Below are positions 5,918 through 12,599 of a stretch of DNA of 13,346 nt, piece by piece. The DNA is from SIG440 sp045591095 (GTDB taxonomy: Bacteria; Bacillota; Clostridia; Monoglobales; Monoglobaceae). The DNA lies in assembly GCA_045591095.1 (NCBI GenBank), contig JAZNSF010000032.1, forward strand, positions 1 through 13,346, written 5' to 3'. Each line of letters starts with the position of its first letter. The stretch's first letter is position 1. The translations under genes were made by a program, and so were the position numbers. Under the pieces are notes generated by a model. That model worked only from the letters and a program-made list of their open reading frames with translations. It had not been told where the DNA came from and made no database searches.

Positions 5918-7472
5918 TTTCATTTACCTCCTTTTCGCAAGATTCTTCATGATTTGAAGACTTTGTCATCAAAAGTCCGATTTCCTCTTTGGTAGCTGTT
6001 CTTCCGTCTACAATATCGGTGATTTTGCCGTCACCGATTACCAGAATTCTATCGCATAACTCTAACAAAACATCCAGGTCCTCGCCGACAAAAACTACGG
6101 CAACACCTTTTTGTTTTTGCTCATTAAGCAAATTGTATATTGTATATGAAGAATTTATATCAAGTCCACGAACGGGATATGCCGCCATAAGCACGGTTGG
6201 TGATGAGGCAATTTCTCTTCCTACAAGGATTTTCTGGACGTTACCGCCCGAGAGCTTCCGGACAGGCGTTTCGGCAGATGGTGTTACAACCTCGAGACGG
6301 TCTATGATTTCCTCGGCTAAAGACTTTGGAGCTTTTCGCTGCAGGAATGCGGACTTTCCTTTTTTATAGCTGCGAAGCATCATGTTGTCAACAATGTCCA
6401 TATTCCCAACCAATCCCATACCAAGACGGTCTTCAGGCACAAAAGCAAGTCTTACACCCATCTGTCGTATCTGAATAGGAGTTTTATCTCTTAAGTTTTC
6501 GGTCTCGCCGGTTTTGGGATTATTATATAAAATTGCGCCCTTATTTATTTGCTGAAGTCCTGCAATAGACTCTAAAAGCTCGCGCTGGCCGCTGCCTGCA
6601 ATGCCTGCTATACCTAAAATTTCGCCCGAACGAGCAGTAAAAGAAACATCATCAAGAACTTTTATTCCCTCGCGGTTTATGCAGCTTATGTTGTCTACAA
6701 CCAGTCGGTCGGTAGGATTTTGAGGCTCACTTCTTACAATATTTAAGGAGATTTTTTTACCTACCATCATCTCTGTAAGCTGGCTTTCGTTTGTTTCAGA
6801 TGTTTTGACAGAACCTATGTATTCGCCTTTACGGAGTACCGCAACACTGTCAGACAGTGAAAGCACCTCGTGAAGCTTGTGTGTGATTATAATAATTGAT
6901 TTGCCGCTTTCACGCATCTTTCTGAGAACTGCGAAAAGCTTTACAGTTTCCTGCGGGGTAAGCACTGCTGTAGGCTCGTCCAGAATCAGGATATCTGCAC
7001 CTCGGAACAGCACCTTAATAATCTCTACCGTCTGTTTTTCAGAGACAGACATCTCAAATATTTTCTTGTATGGGTCAAGCTCAAAGCCGTAAAGAGCGGT
7101 TATCTCTTTAATCTTCTCTATGTATTTAGGCATATCAAAGCGTTCGCCGTCATCAAGACCCAAAACTATATTCTCGGCAGCAGAAAATACATCAACCAAC
7201 TTAAAATGCTGATGTACCATACCTATTTTATAGTTAAACGCATCCTTGGGCGAAGTAATATTAACGGGCTCGCCATTAATAAACATCTGCCCGCTGTCGG
7301 GATAATAAATACCCGAAACCATATTCATTAAAGTGGTCTTACCACTCCCATTCTCGCCTAAGATAGACAGAATTTCGCCTTTTTTAACCTTGATAGACAC
7401 ATTTTTATTGGCAACTACACTGCCAAAGGTTTTGGTAATGTTTTTAAGTTCAAGTGCGTACATTGATTCCAT
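5910..7472 (-). CDS. nupO: Nucleoside ABC transporter ATPase, two ABC domains (NupO type)
   Basis: A 520-residue cytoplasmic ATPase with two fused ABC domains, as in the ribose/nucleoside (RbsA, YufO) class. Domain 1 has Walker A GENGSGKTT (39-47), a signature loop reading MSVSEKQTVE (141-150) instead of LSGGQ, Walker B ILILDEP (161-167) and switch His198. Domain 2 has a degenerate Walker A, GIAGSGQRE (290-298, no Lys), a good signature LSGGNVQK (407-414) and a Walker B lacking the catalytic Glu (AYPVRGLD). Hydrolysis is therefore probable only at the site that combines domain 1 Walker motifs with the domain 2 signature, which is usual for this class. Start chosen at ATG 7472, with GGGGA 5 nt upstream; the ATG 12 nt earlier has no ribosome binding site. 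It lies 123 bp downstream of nupN, across two stem-loops. Confidence 0.92.
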   Translation of the reverse strand: MESMYALELKNITKTFGSVVANKNVSIKVKKGEILSILGENGSGKTTLMNMVSGIYYPDSGQMFINGEPVNITSPKDAFNYKIGMVHQHFKLVDVFSAAENIVLGLDDGERFDMPKYIEKIKEITALYGFELDPYKKIFEMSVSEKQTVEIIKVLFRGADILILDEPTAVLTPQETVKLFAVLRKMRESGKSIIIITHKLHEVLSLSDSVAVLRKGEYIGSVKTSETNESQLTEMMVGKKISLNIVRSEPQNPTDRLVVDNISCINREGIKVLDDVSFTARSGEILGIAGIAGSGQRELLESIAGLQQINKGAILYNNPKTGETENLRDKTPIQIRQMGVRLAFVPEDRLGMGLVGNMDIVDNMMLRSYKKGKSAFLQRKAPKSLAEEIIDRLEVVTPSAETPVRKLSGGNVQKILVGREIASSPTVLMAAYPVRGLDINSSYTIYNLLNEQKQKGVAVVFVGEDLDVLLELCDRILVIGDGKITDIVDGRTATKEEIGLLMTKSSNHEESCEKEVNENE

Positions 7473-7501
7473 AAAAATCCCCATTTTAATTAGATATTTT
7501 G

Positions 7502-7543
7502 TATTTTAAAAGAAACACTTTTTAAAGTGCATCTTTTAAAATA
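7502..7543 (-). promoter_or_regulatory. Nested AT-rich stem-loop in the nupN-nupO spacer
   Basis: An outer 11-bp perfect stem, TATTTTAAAAG (7502-7512) with CTTTTAAAATA (7533-7543), encloses an inner 6-bp stem, CACTTT/AAAGTG (7516-7529). It lies 29 nt before the nupO start. It might affect processing, stability or translation of the distal transcript. It is too AT-rich, and lacks the tail, to be a normal terminator. Confidence 0.45.
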
Positions 7544-7556
7544 TAAAGAAATTTAA

Positions 7557-7585
7557 TATAGGGCGGAGCAAAACCCCGCCCTATA
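7557..7585 (-). promoter_or_regulatory. GC-rich stem-loop after nupN without a T tract
   Basis: A 10-bp stem with a TAGGGCGG/CCGCCCTA core (7559-7566, 7576-7583) plus two flanking A-T pairs, starting 10 nt past the nupN stop. On the minus strand it is followed by ATTAAATT rather than a U-run. It looks like a partial terminator or mRNA-stabilising hairpin that keeps binding-protein mRNA more abundant than the ATPase and permease mRNA, as is common in ABC operons. On the plus strand it has no T tail either. Confidence 0.55.
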
Positions 7586-7595
7586 AAAAACCAAA

Positions 7596-8801
7596 TTAGA
7601 ACATGCTGTTAAGCAGTGTAATTCCGTCTATCTGAAGATCGAAATACGGAGCGCTGCGGTATTCCGATTCGTGGAAGTAACCATCTTTGATTACTTCTGT
7701 ATCCTTTTCGTAGTTAGCATCTGTATCTACGTCAGCCATGTAGGAGTCAAGCTTTTTGCCTTCAACAGTGAAGTTAGCAGTATCAAATACATGGATTTCG
7801 CCTGCAATCAAGTCTGCCTTTGCTTTTTCTATAGCTTCTTTTGTACCCTTTGCAGCAACAGCTTCGTTAACTTCTGTAAGTTTTACAGAGCCTGCTTCAA
7901 AGCCTTCGCACCAGTCATATGCGATTTCTTTATCGTTCTGGTTTGCATTGATGATGTACTTGAAGTAAGGAGCCCAGTCGATTCTTGAAGATACGATAAA
8001 TGTATTGGGGCAAGCGTCCTTTGTGCTGCCGTTATAGGAAACGTTGGGAACCTTTGCGTTTTCACAAGCTGTAGGAGCACCCATAGAGTCAGCATGCTGG
8101 CTTATGAGAACACAGTTGTTGCTGAGAAGCTTTGTTGCAGCTTCCTTTTCCAAAGCTTCGTCGTACCAGCTACCTGTAAACTGAACTTCCATAGTAACTG
8201 TAGGACATACAGACTTAGCACCAAGATAGAATGATGTGTAGCCTGAAATAACTTCAGCGTAGGTGTACGCACCAACATAACCCATCTTAGCTTCTTCAGG
8301 CTTAATCTTGCCTGCTTCGATCATTTCGTTAAGTTTCATACCAGCTGCAATACCCGCAAGGTATCTGCCTTCGTAAATTGAAGCAAATGCGTTGTGGAAG
8401 TTAGCAACTTTTTCGGTATGAGCAGTTGTACCTGTTGCGTGGCAGAATTCAACCTCGGGGAATTCCTTTGCGGCTTTAAGCATATAAGGCTCATGTCCAA
8501 AGCTGTTTGCAAATACAATGTTGCAACCCTGGTCTGCAAGGTCTGCTGCGGCTTCGTAACATTCGTTACCTTCGGGAACGTTTGTCTTGAAGATAACCTG
8601 GTCAGCCTTAAGACCAAGCTCTTCAGTTGCAGCTTTTGCAGCGTCTAAAAAGTTCTTGTCATAAGTTGAGTTTTCATCGTGCAAAAAGATGAAGCCGATT
8701 TTAAAATCAGCGTTTGCTGTTTCTGTGCCGCAACCTGCAAGAATAGCGATAGACGCTACAAGCATGGTAGCAACAAGAAGAAGTGAAAGAATTTTTTTCA
8801 T
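7596..8801 (-). CDS. nupN: BMP-family nucleoside-binding lipoprotein (NupN/BmpA type)
   Basis: A 401-residue extracellular solute-binding lipoprotein of the basic membrane protein family (Bmp/Med/PnrA). The N-terminus is a lipoprotein signal (MKK, hydrophobic stretch, lipobox LAGC with Cys24 as lipid anchor). The mature protein starts with the ligand-binding fold: DFKIGFIFLHDENSTYDKNF, a NIVFANSFGHEPYML segment, MGYVGAYTYAEVISGY, and SSRIDWAPYFKYIINANQ near the end. Members bind purine nucleosides between two lobes and hand them to the permeases. Start: ATG 8801 with AGGAGGG 7 nt upstream, giving a normal signal peptide; a longer reading to 8858 would spoil it. It lies 61 bp after xpt and probably shares its promoter. 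The substrate (purine nucleoside) is inferred from family and context. Confidence 0.92.
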   Translation of the reverse strand: MKKILSLLLVATMLVASIAILAGCGTETANADFKIGFIFLHDENSTYDKNFLDAAKAATEELGLKADQVIFKTNVPEGNECYEAAADLADQGCNIVFANSFGHEPYMLKAAKEFPEVEFCHATGTTAHTEKVANFHNAFASIYEGRYLAGIAAGMKLNEMIEAGKIKPEEAKMGYVGAYTYAEVISGYTSFYLGAKSVCPTVTMEVQFTGSWYDEALEKEAATKLLSNNCVLISQHADSMGAPTACENAKVPNVSYNGSTKDACPNTFIVSSRIDWAPYFKYIINANQNDKEIAYDWCEGFEAGSVKLTEVNEAVAAKGTKEAIEKAKADLIAGEIHVFDTANFTVEGKKLDSYMADVDTDANYEKDTEVIKDGYFHESEYRSAPYFDLQIDGITLLNSMF

Positions 8802-8862
8802 TTTAATACCCTCCTGCTTTTCAGCATAATAAAATTTATGTAAATTATATTTACACACAAAA

Positions 8863-9435
8863 CTACCGACGAAAGATGAGCGAATCCTCGGTCATTGACT
8901 CAATAAGAGCCAGTGAATCAACCCTTACACCAGACGCTCTTAATTCGTCTCCGCCGCCTTGAAAGCCTTTTTCAATAGCAATAGCACAACCACAAAGCGT
9001 TGCATCTGCCTGATTTAGTATATCCAAAAGACCTTTTAAAGCATTTCCTTTTGCTAAAAAGTCATCAATGATTAAAACCTTGTCCGTCTTGTCCAGAAAA
9101 TCTTTGCTTACAACAGCATCGTAGCTGTTTTTTCGGGTAAAAGATGTAACTTTCGAATAATAAAGCTTGTCCGAAATATTTTCGGACTTATTCTTTTTTG
9201 CAAACACAACCGGAACATTCATATAATGTGCAGCCGCAAAAGCAATTGGGATACCTGAAGTCTCGATTGTAAGAATTTTATTTATGGGCTCGTCTTTGTA
9301 AAGATTGGCAATTTCCTTGCCCATTTCCATAAGGAATCCAATATCAAGCCGATGGTTTAAAAAGCAATCTACTTTTAATATATTACCTGGAAGAACCGTT
9401 CCTTCTTTTAAAATTTTTTCTTCTAAAGCTAAAAT
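8863..9435 (-). CDS. xpt: Xanthine phosphoribosyltransferase
   Basis: A 190-residue cytoplasmic enzyme that joins xanthine (some members also guanine) to PRPP to give XMP in purine salvage. The PRPP-binding loop VLIIDDFLAKGNA (120-132), the N-terminal EEKILKEGTVLPGNILKVD block and the FLNHRLD segment are all typical of Xpt. The length is close to Bacillus Xpt (194). The start is unusual: no ATG or GTG fits. GGGAGGG (9442-9448) is followed 7 nt later by ATT (9435-9433), and starting there aligns residue for residue with my recollection of Bacillus Xpt (M-x-A-L...). The alternative TTG at 9441 lies only about 2 nt from the Shine-Dalgarno core. First gene of the nup operon. Confidence 0.9.
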   Translation of the reverse strand: MLALEEKILKEGTVLPGNILKVDCFLNHRLDIGFLMEMGKEIANLYKDEPINKILTIETSGIPIAFAAAHYMNVPVVFAKKNKSENISDKLYYSKVTSFTRKNSYDAVVSKDFLDKTDKVLIIDDFLAKGNALKGLLDILNQADATLCGCAIAIEKGFQGGGDELRASGVRVDSLALIESMTEDSLIFRR

Positions 9436-9484
9436 GACCAATCCCTCCCAAAGTATGTAAATTCAAACTGCAAATATTATGAGT

Positions 9485-9513
9485 ATTATAGCATAGAGCA
9501 CCTTAAAAGTCAA
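9485..9513 (-). promoter_or_regulatory. Sigma-A promoter of the xpt-nup operon
   Basis: Leftward TTGACT (9508-9513), a 17-bp spacer and TATAAT (9485-9490). Transcription would start near 9478, leaving a leader of about 43 nt before the xpt start. That is too short for a purine riboswitch, and none of its conserved loops is seen. Confidence 0.85.
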
Positions 9514-9549
9514 ACAAAATTCGGGCTTTTCCTACAATAAATTTAAAAT

Positions 9550-9589
9550 AAAAATCCTCTTTGCTAAGCATATTGCAAAAAGGATTTTT
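9550..9589 (-). terminator. Terminator of the CofE-like gene
   Basis: A 15-bp stem with one mismatch (9550-9564 with 9575-9589; AAAAATCCT and TTTGC against GCAAA and AGGATTTTT) and a 10-nt loop. On the minus strand it ends in TTTTTATTTT. It begins 11 nt past the stop codon and separates the CofE-like gene from the xpt promoter. Confidence 0.85.
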
Positions 9590-9599
9590 GTTTATTTGT

Positions 9600-10799
9600 T
9601 TAATTTGTATAATTGTCGAAATAGCCTTGCACCAAAACAACAGGCGTACCCTTGTCACCCGAGCCACTTGTAAGGTCACAAAGCGAACCTATAAGGTCGG
9701 TAAGCTGACGTGGAGTTGTTCCTTGAGATGCCATATTTCCAACAAGATTTTCCTCCTTTTCCTTTATACTTTTGGAAATTGCTTCTTTAAGAGCATCGCC
9801 TGACAAATCTTTAAAATCATTGTCAGCAAGGTACTTAAGCTTAAGTTCGTTTGGGGTACCGATAAGCCCGTCGGTAAATGCAGGTGATACAACCGGGTCA
9901 GCAAGCTCCCAGATTTTTCCCTGAGGGTCTTTAAAAGCACCGTCGCCATATACCATAACCTCTACATGCTTACCTGTTGCATCCAAAATTCGTTTTTGAA
10001 TGTCTAAAACAAGGTCTTTACACTCGTTGGGGAATAGCTTAATCTTATCCTCGGTAGATTTGTTTGACCCCAAAAGGCCGTACTTAGTGTTGTAACCGCT
10101 ACCGTTTACGGATTCGGTCAAAATATCATCAAGACCGCATACAACCTTAGCACCTGCAGCTTTCAAAATGCGTTTTGTGCGCGCACGTGTGTGGATGTCA
10201 CAGTTTATGACACAGTCTGCATAGTCAAGGATTGCCTTTGGCTGATTTGCGAATACAATCTCTACCTCTGCTCCTGCTTCGCGCACGATATTAGCATAAT
10301 ATTCAACATAATCAACACCGGTAAACTCATGCTTATTTTCACCAAAAAGCTCGCGGTATTTTTCTAAAGAAAGTACATCGGAATAAGGATTTACGCCAGC
10401 TTCATCAATTTTATCAAGGCTTACAAGCTCATTTCCCACTTCGTCTGATGGGTAGCTGAGCATAAGAACAACCTTTTTTGCGCCCATCGCAATACCTTTA
10501 AGGCAAATTGCAAAACGATTTCTTGATAGTATCGGGAAGATTACCCCAATAGTTTCGCCGCCAAGCTTTTTCTTTACATCTTGGGCAATGTCCCCTACAA
10601 ACGCATAATTACCCTGAGCTCTTGCAACAATTGATTCGGTAACCGAGATTACATCTTTATCATTCAGCTCGAAACCCTCACTCTCCGCAGCTTCAAGAAC
10701 ACTGCTTGTAACAATCTCACTGAGATTGTCATTTTCACGAATTATCGGGCAACGAATGCCTCTGGATACCGTACCTACTTTTCTTTCTCGAATTGTCAT
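9600..10799 (-). CDS. CofE-like protein, coenzyme F420-0:L-glutamate ligase family
   Basis: A 399-residue soluble protein that I place in the F420-0:glutamate ligase family (COG1478). The N-terminal half carries recognisable blocks: a basic RERKVGTVSRGIRCPII strand, DKDVISVTESIVARAQGNY (GTP/metal-binding region of the family), ILSRNRFAICLKGIAMGAKK, and later NCDIHTRARTKRILKAAGAK and YNTKYGLLGSNKSTEDK. Archaeal CofE is about 250 residues; this one has about 150 more, including a VMVYGDGAFKDP segment and a Ser/Thr-rich tail. Start: ATG 10799 with AAGGGGT about 5 nt upstream. Own promoter and terminator; no other F420 genes nearby. Clostridia generally lack F420, so the substrate may be another molecule to which glutamate is added. 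Ligase chemistry is inferred from family only. Confidence 0.82.
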   Translation of the reverse strand: MTIRERKVGTVSRGIRCPIIRENDNLSEIVTSSVLEAAESEGFELNDKDVISVTESIVARAQGNYAFVGDIAQDVKKKLGGETIGVIFPILSRNRFAICLKGIAMGAKKVVLMLSYPSDEVGNELVSLDKIDEAGVNPYSDVLSLEKYRELFGENKHEFTGVDYVEYYANIVREAGAEVEIVFANQPKAILDYADCVINCDIHTRARTKRILKAAGAKVVCGLDDILTESVNGSGYNTKYGLLGSNKSTEDKIKLFPNECKDLVLDIQKRILDATGKHVEVMVYGDGAFKDPQGKIWELADPVVSPAFTDGLIGTPNELKLKYLADNDFKDLSGDALKEAISKSIKEKEENLVGNMASQGTTPRQLTDLIGSLCDLTSGSGDKGTPVVLVQGYFDNYTN

Positions 10800-10862
10800 T
10801 TATACCCCTTCTATCTCTAAAGATTTTATCTGCATTTTAAGAATCTTTCAAACACGGACGTA

Positions 10863-10891
10863 ATTATATCATATTTTCAGACTTTTATCAA
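10863..10891 (-). promoter_or_regulatory. Sigma-A promoter of the CofE-like gene
   Basis: Leftward TTGATA (10886-10891), a 17-bp spacer and perfect TATAAT (10863-10868). It gives a leader of about 55 nt. It lies just past the stop of the upstream oxidoreductase gene, for which no terminator is seen, so read-through into this gene is possible. Confidence 0.82.
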
Positions 10892-10929
10892 GACTTTTTT
10901 TCAAAAATTAAATACCTAATGTTTCATAA

Positions 10930-12237
10930 TCAATCCAGATTCTTCGCCCTGTGGGTTGCGGGGTTATCAATCAAATCCCCTTTTTCGTTAAAACGCGAGC
11001 CATGGCAAGGGCAATCCCACGTATGCTCTGCTTTGTTCCATTTTAAAGCGCATCCAAGGTGCGGACATCGTTTTGTTACAGGAGTAGCAAAATTCAAAAG
11101 TGTTTCGATGCCGTTTACCAACAGTTGTGGTTTTAGTATGCTTCTTGACGGGTCAAAAACATCGGCAAAATCATTGGTCTTTTCTTGCACTAAATCGCAC
11201 AAAATTTTCGCAGCTACCATTGACGAGGTCATTCCCCATTTGTTAAAGCCTGTCGCCACATACAAATCAGGGGTGTTTGGTGAATATCTTCCGATATATG
11301 GAATGCTGTCAAGACTCATACAGTCCTGCGTTGCCCACTTTTTTAAAACAGTACTTTCGGGATAATATTTTTGCTTAAACTCATTTAGTTCATTCCAGTT
11401 CCCACCGTTTTTTCCGGTTCTGTGACCGCCTCCACCTAGCAAAACCAAGCCCTTGTATTCTCTGAATGATAATCCCTTATCATCTTCGTCTACATAGATT
11501 CCATCAAGTTTTTGGGCGTTTTTAAGAGCGATTACGTAAGAACGATGCTGATACATTTTTAAAAAGTATGCGCCATGCATATTTATAAAAGGAAAATGGG
11601 TGGCAATTATAATTTTTTTAGCAGTTATTGTCCCGTTTTCTGTTTTCGCAGAATTTTGGGTTACTTTTCTTATAAAGGTGTTTTCGTATATATTCAAATC
11701 CTTTGAAATCTCTGCCAAAAACTTAAGAGGATTAGACTGTGCCTGGCCAGGCATGCAAATTGCACCTTTTACCGAAAATGGAAGCTCTGTTTTGTGGCAA
11801 AATTTGGCCTTAGCACCTAATGAGTTTATCGCCTCTACTTCCTCTTCAATTTTTTTGCGGTTTTTAAGCGAATATGTGTATGCAGGCTTTGCTTCAAAGT
11901 CGCAATCTATATCTTTACATAATCGAACATATTCCGAAACCGCACTTTGGTTTGCAAGCAAATATTTTTGAGCATTTTCTTGTCCAATACTTTTTAGAAG
12001 CTTTGCATAGATAAGACCATGTAATGAGGTTATTTTTGCAGTAGTGTTTAAAGTTATTCCCGAGGCAATTCGCCTGCCCTCAACTAAAATATAATCTATC
12101 CCTGCCTGTTTTAAAAAATAAGCACACAAAATCCCACTTATTCCGCCGCCTATAATCAGTACGTCAGTTTTTTTGTTACCTTCAAGCTTTTTAAACCTGG
12201 GGAAATCTAGATTGTTTAGCCAAAAATGTTTTTCCAA
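10930..12237 (-). CDS. FAD-dependent oxidoreductase with C-terminal Rieske [2Fe-2S] domain
   Basis: A 435-residue two-domain redox protein. The N-terminal DAO-type domain has the FAD-binding strand DVLIIGGGISGILCAYFLKQ (25-44, dinucleotide motif GGGISG 30-35), LVEGRRIASGITLNTTAK, and a late YVATGFNKWGMTSS segment that closes the flavin site. The C-terminal Rieske domain has CPHLGC (391-396) and CPCHGS (409-414): cluster ligands Cys391, His393, Cys409, His412, with Cys396 and Cys411 as the stabilising disulfide pair. It probably passes electrons between flavin and iron-sulfur cluster; the organic substrate is unknown. Start: TTG 12237 with GGAGG 7 nt upstream. No clear promoter and no terminator are seen. 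Somewhat shorter than the roughly 500 residues common for this fusion, but all key motifs are present. Confidence 0.9.
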   Translation of the reverse strand: MEKHFWLNNLDFPRFKKLEGNKKTDVLIIGGGISGILCAYFLKQAGIDYILVEGRRIASGITLNTTAKITSLHGLIYAKLLKSIGQENAQKYLLANQSAVSEYVRLCKDIDCDFEAKPAYTYSLKNRKKIEEEVEAINSLGAKAKFCHKTELPFSVKGAICMPGQAQSNPLKFLAEISKDLNIYENTFIRKVTQNSAKTENGTITAKKIIIATHFPFINMHGAYFLKMYQHRSYVIALKNAQKLDGIYVDEDDKGLSFREYKGLVLLGGGGHRTGKNGGNWNELNEFKQKYYPESTVLKKWATQDCMSLDSIPYIGRYSPNTPDLYVATGFNKWGMTSSMVAAKILCDLVQEKTNDFADVFDPSRSILKPQLLVNGIETLLNFATPVTKRCPHLGCALKWNKAEHTWDCPCHGSRFNEKGDLIDNPATHRAKNLD

Positions 12238-12334
12238 AACAATTCCTCCGCTACAATAATATAACCATAGTATGTGTTTTAAATTTTTGTTTTACTCAAA
12301 AGCAAAAATGTTTTCAAAAAATTTATAATTCCCC

Positions 12335-12363
12335 TTGACAAATCAAATTCCTTACTGTATAAT
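12335..12363 (+). promoter_or_regulatory. Consensus promoter of the tRNA gene
   Basis: TTGACA (12335-12340), 17-bp spacer, TATAAT (12358-12363): a full match to the housekeeping consensus, placing transcription start about 15 nt before the mature tRNA. Such strength is typical of stable RNA genes. Confidence 0.93.
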
Positions 12364-12385
12364 ATCATTTGTTGTAATTAAGCAC

Positions 12386-12462
12386 GGATCTTTAGCTCAG
12401 TTGGTTAGAGCAACCGGCTCATAACCGGTTGGTCCGGGGTTCGAGTCCCTGAAGATCCACCA
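12386..12462 (+). tRNA. tRNA-Met (anticodon CAT)
   Basis: A 77-nt cloverleaf with encoded CCA. Acceptor GGATCTT (12386-12392) pairs with AAGATCC (12452-12458), discriminator A. The D arm is AGCTCAGTTGGTTAGAGC; the anticodon stem CCGG/CCGG carries loop CTCATAA with anticodon CAT; the T arm has GGTTCGAGTCC. It is not initiator tRNA, since the first base pair is a normal G-C and the anticodon stem lacks the three G-C pairs. A tRNA-Ile with lysidine-modified CAT anticodon looks similar and cannot be excluded by eye, so elongator Met is the more likely of two options. Confidence 0.93.
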
Positions 12463-12507
12463 AAAAAAGCGAATGATTTAGATGATATCTAAATTGTTCG
12501 CTTTTTT
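12463..12507. terminator. Bidirectional terminator between tRNA and LysR gene
   Basis: Outer stem AAAAAAGCGAA (12463-12473) with TTCGCTTTTTT (12497-12507), inner stem TTTAGAT (12477-12483) with ATCTAAA (12487-12493). It starts directly after the tRNA CCA and has T-runs on both strands. It can therefore end both the rightward tRNA transcript and the converging leftward LysR transcript. The 92 bp between it and the LysR stop hold nothing recognisable. Confidence 0.88.
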
Positions 12508-12599
12508 CAATGGTTTGAGGGCTTTTGATAAAATCAGTTTTGAAACAAAAGGGAAGATGCCGAGCAATTTTGAACCAGACTTAAACTGTGAAATCAGCT

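Noticed and set aside
9442..9550. Guanine/xanthine riboswitch upstream of xpt
   Set aside because: The leader after the promoter is only about 43 nt, and none of the conserved purine-riboswitch loop sequences is present on either strand.
10919..11365. Plus-strand open frame of 148 codons
   Set aside because: Antisense to the 3' part of the FAD-Rieske gene, whose cluster ligands prove the minus-strand reading.
12241..12334. Promoter for the FAD-Rieske gene
   Set aside because: Several -10-like sequences occur (TATTAT, TATATT, TACTAT on the minus strand), but none has an acceptable -35 box at 16-18 bp, so no call was made.
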